In this document: positions 9,632-17,961 of the stretch, piece after piece
Numbering within the stretch: position 1 is the first letter of the stretch
How the letters are laid out: every line of letters begins with the position of its first letter
DNA from: an uncultured Clostridia bacterium
Lineage (GTDB): Bacteria; Bacillota; Clostridia; Saccharofermentanales; Saccharofermentanaceae
Direction: 5' to 3'
Assembly: GCA_937876985.1 (NCBI GenBank)
Contig: CALEFT010000020.1
Coordinates: 1-64,000, forward strand
DNA length: 64,000 nt
Notes under the pieces: model-generated
The model's database searches: none
Seen by the model: only the letters and a program-made list of their open reading frames with translations
Told to the model about the DNA's origin: nothing
Program-made: the position numbers and the translations under genes

Positions 9632-11372
9632 GAATATTTCTACCATTTCTAGATTAATGTCATTTGCTAATAATACTAAGATATATTTTGTGCTGTCTTT
9701 GTTTTGTGCATTAGTTTCAGGAATACTATCTCTATTGTTACCATATTTCTTCGGAAATACAGTTGATTTAATTGTAGATAAGGGAGATGTTGATCTTGAT
9801 AGAATTCTACAGATTTTATTGATATGCGGAATAATTATTGTAATTAATTCAGTTATTACTCTTATTATGAATCGTCTTAATTATAAGATTACATACAATA
9901 TTGTCGAGAATATTCGTAATAATTGCTATAGTAAGCTTAATAGACTTCCTATTTCTTATCTTGATTCTAAGGCTGGTAAGAAGGTAAATAGTTTTATTAT
10001 TAACGATTGTGAAGTTATTTCTGACGGACTTTTGCTTGTATTGAATCAGCTATTTAGTGGACTTGTATCTCTTGTTGGTACGCTTATTGTGATGATATAT
10101 ATTGATTATGTCGTTGCATTAATTGTATTTGTGCTAACGCCTATATCTGTATTCGTTTCTGGCTACATAGCTACAAATATTCATAAGTATTTCAAGGCAC
10201 AGTCTGAAATTAAGAATAGACAAACTTCTTATATTAATGAGATGGTTGATAACTATAAAGTAGTAAAGGCATTCAAGTATAATAATCATGTTCAAAATGA
10301 GTTTGATATTATAAATGATGAATATAAGAAGACATCTACAAAGGCTACATTCCTATCTTCTATGGTAAATCCAACTACTAGATTAATTAACGCTATAATT
10401 TATGCGATTATTGCTCTTACTGGTTCTCATAGAGTTATTTCTGGATTAATAACAGTCGGAAATTTAACAAGTTTGTTAGCTTATGCTCAGAATTATATGA
10501 AGCCAATTAATGAGATTTCTGGTGTTTTCGCTGAAGTTTCTGATGCAATTACTTGTGCTTCTATAGTTTTTGATTTCTTGGATATTGAAGAAACTGAGAG
10601 AATGGATATGCATAGTGGTGCTGTCAAGCCTATTAAGGGCGATGTTAAGCTAGATAAGGTATCTTTCTCTTATGATGGCACAAAGAACGTTCTAGACGAT
10701 ATTACGCTTAATATTGGTGCTAATAAGACGGTTGCCATTATAGGACCAACAGGATGTGGAAAGACTACATTAATTAACTTACTAATGAGATTCTACGACA
10801 ATAGCTTCGGAACGATTTATATCGATGATTCAGCTATCGGAGATATTGATAAATATAGTCTTAGAAGCCAAATTGGTATGGTTCCACAAGAAACATGGTT
10901 TAAGACTGATACTATCATGAATAATCTTAAGTATGCTTTCGATAAAAATGAAGAATTCTCTGAAGAGAAGGTATATGAGGCGTGTAAGATTATTGGTTGT
11001 CACTCCTTTATATCAAAGCTACCAAATGGATATAACGAAGTATTATCTTCTAGTAATGACAATATTTCCGATGGTCAAAAGCAGCTAATTTCAATTGCAA
11101 GAGCGTACTTAAGTAATCCTTCTATCCTGATTCTTGATGAGGCTACAAGCTCTGTCGATGCACTTACTGAAGCAAGAATCAGTGAAGCAGTTAGAAAGCT
11201 ATGTAAGGATAGGACTTCAATAATAATTGCACACAGATTATCTACGATAATTAATTCAGATATTATTGTCGTACTTAATCAGGGCAAGGTTGTTGAAGTT
11301 GGAAATCATAAAGATCTAATTAAGAATAATGGATACTACTACGAACTTTATCATTCTTATTATGATCAATAG
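9624..11372 (+). CDS. ABC exporter half-transporter with catalytic Walker B (subunit B)
   Basis: This is the partner of the preceding gene: 582 residues from ATG 9624, chosen because AGGAGG (9613-9618) is five bases upstream; an in-frame GTG at 9618 overlaps that site. The membrane domain covers roughly residues 1-310. The ATPase domain has Walker A GPTGCGKTT (near 374), Walker B with catalytic Glu (LILDEATSSVD, near 505) and a normal switch His (IIAHRLSTI, near 536). Its signature is altered to ISDGQ. The altered signature here faces the degenerate Walker B of subunit A, so one composite site is inactive and the other intact. Confidence 0.93.
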   Translation: MNKNISTISRLMSFANNTKIYFVLSLFCALVSGILSLLLPYFFGNTVDLIVDKGDVDLDRILQILLICGIIIVINSVITLIMNRLNYKITYNIVENIRNNCYSKLNRLPISYLDSKAGKKVNSFIINDCEVISDGLLLVLNQLFSGLVSLVGTLIVMIYIDYVVALIVFVLTPISVFVSGYIATNIHKYFKAQSEIKNRQTSYINEMVDNYKVVKAFKYNNHVQNEFDIINDEYKKTSTKATFLSSMVNPTTRLINAIIYAIIALTGSHRVISGLITVGNLTSLLAYAQNYMKPINEISGVFAEVSDAITCASIVFDFLDIEETERMDMHSGAVKPIKGDVKLDKVSFSYDGTKNVLDDITLNIGANKTVAIIGPTGCGKTTLINLLMRFYDNSFGTIYIDDSAIGDIDKYSLRSQIGMVPQETWFKTDTIMNNLKYAFDKNEEFSEEKVYEACKIIGCHSFISKLPNGYNEVLSSSNDNISDGQKQLISIARAYLSNPSILILDEATSSVDALTEARISEAVRKLCKDRTSIIIAHRLSTIINSDIIVVLNQGKVVEVGNHKDLIKNNGYYYELYHSYYDQ

Positions 11373-11416
11373 TGGTATAATTCTTTATCGATTAAACTAG
11401 ATAGGAAACATATATT

Positions 11417-12853
11417 ATGAATACAAAACTAGAAGCTTTTAAGAAATATATTAATGGTAAGAAGGTTGCAGTAATGGGAGTTGGAATATCTAATAGACCA
11501 CTAATTAGATATATTCATTCTCTTGGTGCAAATATTACTGCATTTGATACGCTTCCTAAGGATGATATTGTTTTGTCTAGAACGATAAGCGATTTTGAAG
11601 CAGATGGAATCAATATTAATTGGTCATGTGGTAGTAATTATCTTGATTTATTAACGACTGAGAAGTTTGACTTAATATTTAGAACTCCAAGAATGAGAAA
11701 TGATATTCCAGAGCTTGTTACTGCTATATCTAATGGTGCTAAGCTTACATCTGAGATGGAAGTTTTTATGGAGCTATGTCCAGCTAAGATATTTGCAGTA
11801 ACTGGTTCAGATGGTAAGACAACAACTACGACATTAATTTACGAGATGCTTAAGACTACAGGACATAAAGTATATGTAGGTGGAAATATCGGAACACCAC
11901 TACTTGATAAGTCTGATGAGATAAGTAGTGATGATTATGTTGTGCTTGAACTATCTAGCTTCCAGCTACTAACTATGTCTATATCTGCTGACATTTCTGT
12001 TGTTACAAATATTACGCCTAATCATCTTGATGTGCATAAGGATTATCAGGAATATATCGATGTAAAGACAAATATTTTCCGTCATGAGAGAAATACGAAG
12101 GTGGTACTCAATTCTTCGAATGAAATCACTTATAACATGAGAAGTCTTGCTCATGGAGATGTGATGCTTTTCGCGCAAGAAGAAAGCCAGGATTCAAATG
12201 ATATGGCTTTTGTTAGAGATGGCGCATTGATGGTGAAGATTGCTGGTAAGGTTACGAAGATTTGCAAGGAGGACGAGATTCTAATTCCTGGAAAGCACAA
12301 CGTAGAGAACTATTTGGCTGCTATTTGTGCTGTTATTGGCTATGTAGAGCCTTCTAATATGCGAAAAGTTGCAATGACTTTCAAGGGAGTAGAGCACAGA
12401 ATCGAGCTTGTAACTGAATATAATGGAGTGAAGATTTATAATTCGTCGATTGATACTTCTCCAAATAGAACAATCAATACGATGAATGCGCTCAAACTTC
12501 GTGGTATGAAGGGTGTTTTGATCGCTGGTGGAGCTGATAAGAATTGTATCTATACTGGTCTTGGGGATGCGATACTTAATGTTTGCGACAAAGTTATCAT
12601 TTGTGATGCAAGGCATGAGAAGTCAAATACTAAGCAAATAATCGATATTCTTGCTTCTGAAGCAAATGGAAAAGAATATCTTTGTGAGACAATTAGTGAA
12701 TATGATGATGCAATAAAGCGAGCAATTGAGCTTGCAAACGAGGGAGAAATTATCATTCTTTCTCCGGTTGGTACATCATATGATAGATTCAGACATTTCG
12801 AAGAAAGAGGAAAACTATTTAAGGATTTAGTGCTTGACATAACTTCGAAGTAA
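11417..12853 (+). CDS. murD: UDP-N-acetylmuramoyl-L-alanine--D-glutamate ligase
   Basis: Cytoplasmic Mur ligase that adds D-glutamate to UDP-MurNAc-L-Ala in peptidoglycan precursor synthesis. The protein has 478 residues, slightly above the family's usual 450. It shows an N-terminal Rossmann-like region (VAVMGVGISNRPL), the ATP-binding motif GSDGKTTTTTLIYEM near residue 132, the central-domain NITPNHLDVH, and a C-terminal ligase domain with AGGADK and LSPVGTSYDRF. It lies 44 bases after the ABC pair, and TATAAT at 11376-11381 may allow separate expression. The promoter of the leuA leader overlaps its 3' end. It is isolated from other mur genes in this window. Confidence 0.95.
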   Translation: MNTKLEAFKKYINGKKVAVMGVGISNRPLIRYIHSLGANITAFDTLPKDDIVLSRTISDFEADGININWSCGSNYLDLLTTEKFDLIFRTPRMRNDIPELVTAISNGAKLTSEMEVFMELCPAKIFAVTGSDGKTTTTTLIYEMLKTTGHKVYVGGNIGTPLLDKSDEISSDDYVVLELSSFQLLTMSISADISVVTNITPNHLDVHKDYQEYIDVKTNIFRHERNTKVVLNSSNEITYNMRSLAHGDVMLFAQEESQDSNDMAFVRDGALMVKIAGKVTKICKEDEILIPGKHNVENYLAAICAVIGYVEPSNMRKVAMTFKGVEHRIELVTEYNGVKIYNSSIDTSPNRTINTMNALKLRGMKGVLIAGGADKNCIYTGLGDAILNVCDKVIICDARHEKSNTKQIIDILASEANGKEYLCETISEYDDAIKRAIELANEGEIIILSPVGTSYDRFRHFEERGKLFKDLVLDITSK

Positions 12854-12862
12854 TTGTATAAA
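12834..12862 (+). promoter_or_regulatory. SigA-type promoter for the leuA leader
   Basis: TTGACA (12834-12839) is separated by 17 bases from TATAAA (12857-12862). It overlaps the last codons of murD and predicts a transcript start near 12869, at the beginning of the T-box leader. Confidence 0.8.
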
Positions 12863-12869
12863 TAGAACA

Positions 12870-13163
12870 AATTTAATAGTTTTATATCAAACGCAATGAT
12901 AAGGAATATTATTCTTTTCTTGATGCTTAACAGAGAGTCGCGATGGTGGAAGGCGGTAGTAATTGGGAATTGAAGAACTCACCTTGGAGCGGTCGGTTGA
13001 AATCTTATAGAGAGTAAATTTGAACGGAGGTCCACCGTTATCAGAGGACAGAATATCAGCAATATAATTGCTTGTATTTGATGAGTGCACCTGGCTTCTG
13101 GGTGAATTAGAGTGGTACCGCGAATGACCCTTCGTCTCTAAAGTAAGATGAAGGGTCATTTTT
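12870..13163 (+). promoter_or_regulatory. Leucine T-box leader (tRNA-sensing antitermination)
   Basis: This leader precedes leuA and senses uncharged tRNA-Leu. Stem I carries AGAGAG (12932-12937) and the GGTGGAAGGCGGTA region. The specifier is read as CTC (12978-12980) in the context GAA-CTC-ACCTTGGAG, a leucine codon that agrees with the gene controlled. The T-box core AGAGTGGTACCGCG is at 13109-13122. The terminator pairs AATGACCCTTC (13123-13133) with GAAGGGTCATT (13150-13160), followed by a short T-run. When uncharged tRNA-Leu binds, the antiterminator forms instead and leuA is transcribed. This leader accounts for nearly all of the long gap between murD and leuA. Confidence 0.95.
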
Positions 13164-13175
13164 ATGGAGGAAAAC

Positions 13176-14837
13176 ATGAATTATCAGAAGTATGTTAGCC
13201 CAGCGCCTATCGATTTGCCTAATCGATCTTGGCCAACGAAGAAACTTACGAAGGCACCAATTTGGTGTTCAGTTGATTTACGAGATGGAAACCAGGCTCT
13301 TGAAGTTCCAATGAGTCTTGATCAGAAGGTATTCTTTTTTAAGTATCTTGTATCTATCGGTTTTAAGACGATAGAGATTGGATTTCCAGCTGCGTCTGAG
13401 ACAGACTACAATTTCACGAGGTACCTAATTGAGAATGATTTGATTCCAGATGATGTTACTATTCAAGTTTTGACACAGTCTCGTAAGCATATCATTGATA
13501 AGACAATGGAAGCATTAGAGGGTGCAAAATCTGCAATTGTTCATTTGTATAACTCTACATCAACACTTCAAAGAGATGTTGTATTCAATTTTGACAAGGA
13601 AACATGTATTGAACTTGCTGTTTCTGGTGCCAAGATGATAAAAGAGTATATCGATAATTATACTGGATCAACAAAGTGGATACTTGAGTATTCGCCAGAA
13701 TCCTTTTCGGGAACGGAATGTGATTTTGCAGTTGAGATTTGCGATAAGGTTCTTGATATTTGGCAGCCAACTCCAGACAATAAGGCGATTATCAATTTGC
13801 CAGAGACGGTAGAGCTTTCTACGCCGAATACTTTTGCTGACCAGGTTGAGTATTTCTGCACGAATACAAAGTATAGAGACAGCATTTACGTTTCTATTCA
13901 TACGCATAATGATAGAGGTACTGCAATTGCGACTTCTGAGCTTGGACTTCTAGCTGGTGCTGATAGAATTGAGGGCACATTGTTTGGTAATGGTGAGCGT
14001 ACAGGAAATGCTGATATTGTAGTGCTTGCTATAAATATGATGATGCTTGGAATAGATCCTAAGCTTGATTTGACTAATATTGACGAGGCTGTTGCTATAT
14101 ACGAGAAATGTACTAAGATGACTGTTTCTGATAGACATCCTTGGGCTGGAAAGCTTGTATTCTCTGCTTTCTCTGGTTCGCACCAAGATGCAATTAAGAA
14201 GGGAATGAAGCGTCTTAAGGATACAAGCAGTGAAATTTGGCAGGTACCATATCTTCCAATTGATCCAATGGATGTTGGTAGAACATACGAACCAATTATT
14301 AGAATTAATAGTCAGTCAGGTAAGGGTGGAGTTGCTTATATTCTTGAAGAGAATTATGGTCTAAGTGTTCCAAAGCCATTCCTTGTAGACTTTATTCAGG
14401 TTATTAAGTCTGAATCTGATTCTAATATGATTGAGCTTTTGCCACAGCAAGTATTTGATTTGTTTGATGAGACATATATTAATGTATTTACTCCATATAG
14501 CATGGTATCGTATTCTGAGAAAATGCATACGGACAAGTTCTCTCGCGTAGAGGCAAAGATTAAATATCTTGATAAAGAAATTGATATTTCTGGAGAAGGT
14601 AATGGTCTACTCGATGCATTTGTAAACGCATTCATGAAGAGTACAGGAATTAAGTTCAGCATTCATATGTATAACGAGCATTCCATGAAATCAGGTACTG
14701 ATTCTGCTGCTATTACATATATCCAGATAAGAAATGAAAAGGATAATCAAATTTATCTTGGTGCCGGAGTCTCAAGCTCAGTTACAAAGTCTTCTATTAG
14801 AGCAATTATAAGTGCAGTTAATAGAATGCTTCGCTAA
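13176..14837 (+). CDS. leuA: 2-isopropylmalate synthase
   Basis: First committed enzyme of leucine synthesis: condenses acetyl-CoA with 2-oxoisovalerate in the cytoplasm. At 553 residues it belongs to the longer (yeast-like, type 2) group. Visible are the catalytic/metal segment CSVDLRDGNQAL, the HTHNDRG metal-binding histidines, the glycine-rich LFGNGERTGNADIV, and a C-terminal regulatory domain (from about residue 430) that normally binds leucine. I chose ATG 13176 because GGAGG lies five bases before it; an ATG at 13164 would place the ribosome site inside the gene. It is expressed alone behind the T-box; no leuB, leuC or leuD is nearby. Confidence 0.95.
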   Translation: MNYQKYVSPAPIDLPNRSWPTKKLTKAPIWCSVDLRDGNQALEVPMSLDQKVFFFKYLVSIGFKTIEIGFPAASETDYNFTRYLIENDLIPDDVTIQVLTQSRKHIIDKTMEALEGAKSAIVHLYNSTSTLQRDVVFNFDKETCIELAVSGAKMIKEYIDNYTGSTKWILEYSPESFSGTECDFAVEICDKVLDIWQPTPDNKAIINLPETVELSTPNTFADQVEYFCTNTKYRDSIYVSIHTHNDRGTAIATSELGLLAGADRIEGTLFGNGERTGNADIVVLAINMMMLGIDPKLDLTNIDEAVAIYEKCTKMTVSDRHPWAGKLVFSAFSGSHQDAIKKGMKRLKDTSSEIWQVPYLPIDPMDVGRTYEPIIRINSQSGKGGVAYILEENYGLSVPKPFLVDFIQVIKSESDSNMIELLPQQVFDLFDETYINVFTPYSMVSYSEKMHTDKFSRVEAKIKYLDKEIDISGEGNGLLDAFVNAFMKSTGIKFSIHMYNEHSMKSGTDSAAITYIQIRNEKDNQIYLGAGVSSSVTKSSIRAIISAVNRMLR

Positions 14838-14872
14838 CGCTAATTAAACTAGATTCTTAAAGTGCGACAAAC

Positions 14873-14913
14873 ATAAGTCCCTAAGAGTAAAATTAATTCT
14901 CTTAGGGGCTTAT
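14873..14913. terminator. Terminator between leuA and the carboxypeptidase
   Basis: ATAAGTCCCTAAGAG (14873-14887) pairs with CTCTTAGGGGCTTAT (14899-14913), with T-rich sequence on both sides. It sits between two convergent genes and probably serves both. Confidence 0.85.
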
Positions 14914-16404
14914 TTATTTAATCTTCGAATAAGTGTTAGAATCTTTAATCTTTCTATTAATATGCTTACTGCGATAGTAGAAGATTAAGGAAATAATAAT
15001 TATTGCCATTACTGAAATAACTATAAAAACTATAAGAACAACTTTCAACGTGTCGAATATAGTATTTTTCTCAGGAGTAATTTCAATAAACTTGGATTTT
15101 GTAGATATTTCTAACTGAAGATAACCAACAACATATCTGCTTCCATCTGTATATGTTCTACATAATGGTACAGAAAAATTCTGTGATTGTGCCTCTGGAT
15201 CAATTATAACTTGTGATAAATCTATTGAAGGAACATAACCAGTAGCTGATCTCGAAGATAAAGTAGTGTGATATTCAGATAATTCCATTGAGAAGTTCGA
15301 TATCTCTAAGTCAGTAGATTGTAATAGAGCTTCTATTTGATTTCTTGTATCTGTATAAATTGAAGCAAACTCTGAGTCATCAAGTGCAACTGTTGTATAT
15401 CTGTTAAAACCAAATTCAAATAAGTTAATCATATCTTGGTATCTAATACCTGAAGATGTCGCATTAAAAATAACTACAACCAAAGTTCTGTCATGCTTCG
15501 TTGCAGCACCAACTATAGTGTATCCAGCTGTATCGTTATATCCAGTCTTGCCTCCGATATAGTAATCATAAGAGAATTCTTGTGTAGCAATAACATTGTT
15601 CGCATTTGTAAGCGTTCTTACATCGCCATATTTGTTTGTTGGACTAATCGTATATGAAGAGGAAGTAGATATCTCGCAGAAGGTTGGATTACTTACAGCT
15701 GCTTCTACAATTAGTGCCATATTAGAAGCAGTAACTCTATTATTACAATTTCCATAGCCATAAGCTGAAGTAAAGCATGGATTCTCGCATCCAATCTCGG
15801 CAGCCTTAGCATTCATCATATTGCAAAATTCTTGTTCAGTTCCTCCAATATGCACAGCAAGCGCAAGCGCAGCATCATTAGCAGACTCTAATAACGCTGC
15901 ATAAATCAAGTCTACAACACGCAATTCTTCGCCTTCTGTTATTCCCAGTATTACATAGCCATCTTCGATAGGCGTGTACATGCTTGAAGTAACAGTAACG
16001 ATTTCTTCTAGGTCGCATTCTTCTAGTGCGATTAGGCAAGTAAGAACCTTTGTAGTAGAAGCAGGGTCACATAAAGTATCAATATTATTTCCAAGTAAGT
16101 ATGAATTAGATTCTGTATCGAAAAGCAAATAACTACTAGCAGAAACAATTGGTGCATCAGCTGGCATCTCGTTTAATAGTGAATTTATCTCGTTTTCTAC
16201 GATTATAGAATTTGCTGAGTCTTCGCTAGTATTATTTGTTTCTTCATTTATAGACTCGCTAGAGTTTTCTTGTGAAGTTTGGTTAATAGACGGCTCAGGT
16301 TCTGCCAAAACATCAATAGATGTAAAACAAGAACACAAAACACTGCCAAACAAAACAAAAGAAGAAATTAATCGAAGTATTCTAGACTTCATATTGTTTA
16401 CCAT
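14914..16404 (-). CDS. D-alanyl-D-alanine carboxypeptidase (peptidase S11, DacA/DacF type)
   Basis: A penicillin-binding protein that trims the terminal D-Ala of peptidoglycan stem peptides outside the membrane. The 496 residues begin with a signal peptide (hydrophobic stretch near residues 8-30), then a serine/acidic linker to about residue 85. The catalytic motifs are all present: ASTTK (SxxK), SAND (SxN) and GGKTG (KTG). A second membrane segment near the C terminus (LIVFIVISVMAIIIISLIFYY) anchors it, followed by a short basic tail. AGGAG is eight bases before ATG 16404. It is transcribed alone and divergently from miaB. Confidence 0.93.
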   Translation of the reverse strand: MVNNMKSRILRLISSFVLFGSVLCSCFTSIDVLAEPEPSINQTSQENSSESINEETNNTSEDSANSIIVENEINSLLNEMPADAPIVSASSYLLFDTESNSYLLGNNIDTLCDPASTTKVLTCLIALEECDLEEIVTVTSSMYTPIEDGYVILGITEGEELRVVDLIYAALLESANDAALALAVHIGGTEQEFCNMMNAKAAEIGCENPCFTSAYGYGNCNNRVTASNMALIVEAAVSNPTFCEISTSSSYTISPTNKYGDVRTLTNANNVIATQEFSYDYYIGGKTGYNDTAGYTIVGAATKHDRTLVVVIFNATSSGIRYQDMINLFEFGFNRYTTVALDDSEFASIYTDTRNQIEALLQSTDLEISNFSMELSEYHTTLSSRSATGYVPSIDLSQVIIDPEAQSQNFSVPLCRTYTDGSRYVVGYLQLEISTKSKFIEITPEKNTIFDTLKVVLIVFIVISVMAIIIISLIFYYRSKHINRKIKDSNTYSKIK

Positions 16405-16515
16405 TACAAATTCTCCTAAATAATTATTATTATAATAATATCACTTTTGCATTTATTCACAAAACACTTGTTTTTTGTTATATTTAGTAAGGTAAAAAAT
16501 ATTAGGAGAAAACAC

Positions 16516-17961
16516 ATGCCAATAGTTAGAATTGATGATATTGATGCAAAGTCTATTGAAGATAGTTTACTTAAGCTTAAGTCTCATATATCAAATAGAA
16601 TTAAGGCAATAGGTCGCCCATTAACATATATTATTCATACATACGGATGTCAGCTTAACGAATCCGATAGCGAGAAGATTGCAGGAATCCTCGAAGAAGT
16701 AGGTCTAGTTCCAGCTATTACAGAGGATGCTGATGTTAATTTCTTTAACACCTGTTCCATTAGAGAGAACGCAGACGATAGATTATATGGAAATCTCGGT
16801 ATGCTTAAGGCTAAGGCACGAGAGAACAAGGACATGATTATCGCAGTTTGTGGCTGTATGATGAAGGTTCAAGCCAACATTGATAAGGTTTCTAAGAGCT
16901 ATCCATATGTTGACTTAATCTTTGACCCACAGCAAATTCATAATATTCCTAGTCTTTTGTATAAGGCAATGAACCAGAGAAAGCAAGTCCTCGATGTCTG
17001 CGATATTGATTATATTGTTGAAGACCAGTATCTTCCTATTGCTAGACAGCGTAAATTCCGCGCACTAGTTCCGATTATGTATGGATGTAATAATTTCTGT
17101 ACATATTGTATTGTTCCTTTTACTAGAGGTCGTGAACGTTCGAGAGACTTCGATAAAATCGTTTCCGAGGTTGAAGAGCTTGCTAGACAAGGCTATAAGG
17201 AGATTATGCTTCTCGGCCAGAATGTAAATTCATATGGCAAGGATAATGATGGCGACAAGCGTTTCCCAGATTTGCTTGCTCGAATCGCTCAAATTGAAGG
17301 CCTTTCTAGAGTGCGTTTTATGACATCTCATCCGAAGGATATATCAGATGACGTAATCGAGATTATGGCTCAATATCCCTCTATCGAAAAGCATCTGCAT
17401 CTTCCAATGCAGTCTGGTTCAGATACTATCCTACAGAGAATGAATAGACATTATGATAGAAAGCAGTATTTAAGAATTGCTCATGCTTTTCGTAAGAGAA
17501 TTCCAGAAGGAACTATTTCTACTGATATAATTGTTGGCTTCCCGGGTGAAACAGATGAGGATTTTGAGGATACAATGTCGGTTGTTGAGGATGTACGCTT
17601 TGATTCTGCATTTACATTCCAATACTCTAGACGTCCTGGTACTAAGGCTGCTGATTACGAAGACCAGGTTCCACATGATGTTGTTTCTAAGAGATTCCAG
17701 AGACTTCTTGATGTGCAAAACAAAATCACATATGAGTCTAATCAGGCTATGGTAGGGAAGTCCTATGAAATACTGATTGAAGGAATATCGAATACTAATG
17801 ATAAAATATTAACTGGAAGAACGAATTGCAATCATCTTGTGAATTTTACAATAGATGGTTTTGAAGGTGATGGAAATTCGCTTGAGGGTAAGCTCGCTAT
17901 TGTTAGAATCACTAACGCGAAGCCATATTCCGTAGAAGGAGTATTAGAGAAGTTTGTATGA
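16516..17961 (+). CDS. miaB: tRNA-2-methylthio-N6-dimethylallyladenosine synthase
   Basis: A radical-SAM methylthiotransferase that converts i6A37 to ms2i6A37 in tRNAs reading UNN codons. It has 481 residues from ATG 16516, which follows AGGAGAA; a longer frame upstream has no ribosome site. The N-terminal domain has YGCQLNESDSE and FNTCSIRE with the auxiliary Fe-S cysteines and a third at CGCM. The radical-SAM motif is CNNFCTYCIVP. A TRAM-like domain closes the protein. It overlaps mutS by four bases and shares the operon with miaA, which makes its substrate. Confidence 0.96.
   Translation: MPIVRIDDIDAKSIEDSLLKLKSHISNRIKAIGRPLTYIIHTYGCQLNESDSEKIAGILEEVGLVPAITEDADVNFFNTCSIRENADDRLYGNLGMLKAKARENKDMIIAVCGCMMKVQANIDKVSKSYPYVDLIFDPQQIHNIPSLLYKAMNQRKQVLDVCDIDYIVEDQYLPIARQRKFRALVPIMYGCNNFCTYCIVPFTRGRERSRDFDKIVSEVEELARQGYKEIMLLGQNVNSYGKDNDGDKRFPDLLARIAQIEGLSRVRFMTSHPKDISDDVIEIMAQYPSIEKHLHLPMQSGSDTILQRMNRHYDRKQYLRIAHAFRKRIPEGTISTDIIVGFPGETDEDFEDTMSVVEDVRFDSAFTFQYSRRPGTKAADYEDQVPHDVVSKRFQRLLDVQNKITYESNQAMVGKSYEILIEGISNTNDKILTGRTNCNHLVNFTIDGFEGDGNSLEGKLAIVRITNAKPYSVEGVLEKFV

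Noticed and set aside
12887..13177. Minus-strand 96-residue open frame in the leuA leader
   Set aside because: The whole stretch is explained by the T-box structure and the frame has no ribosome site.
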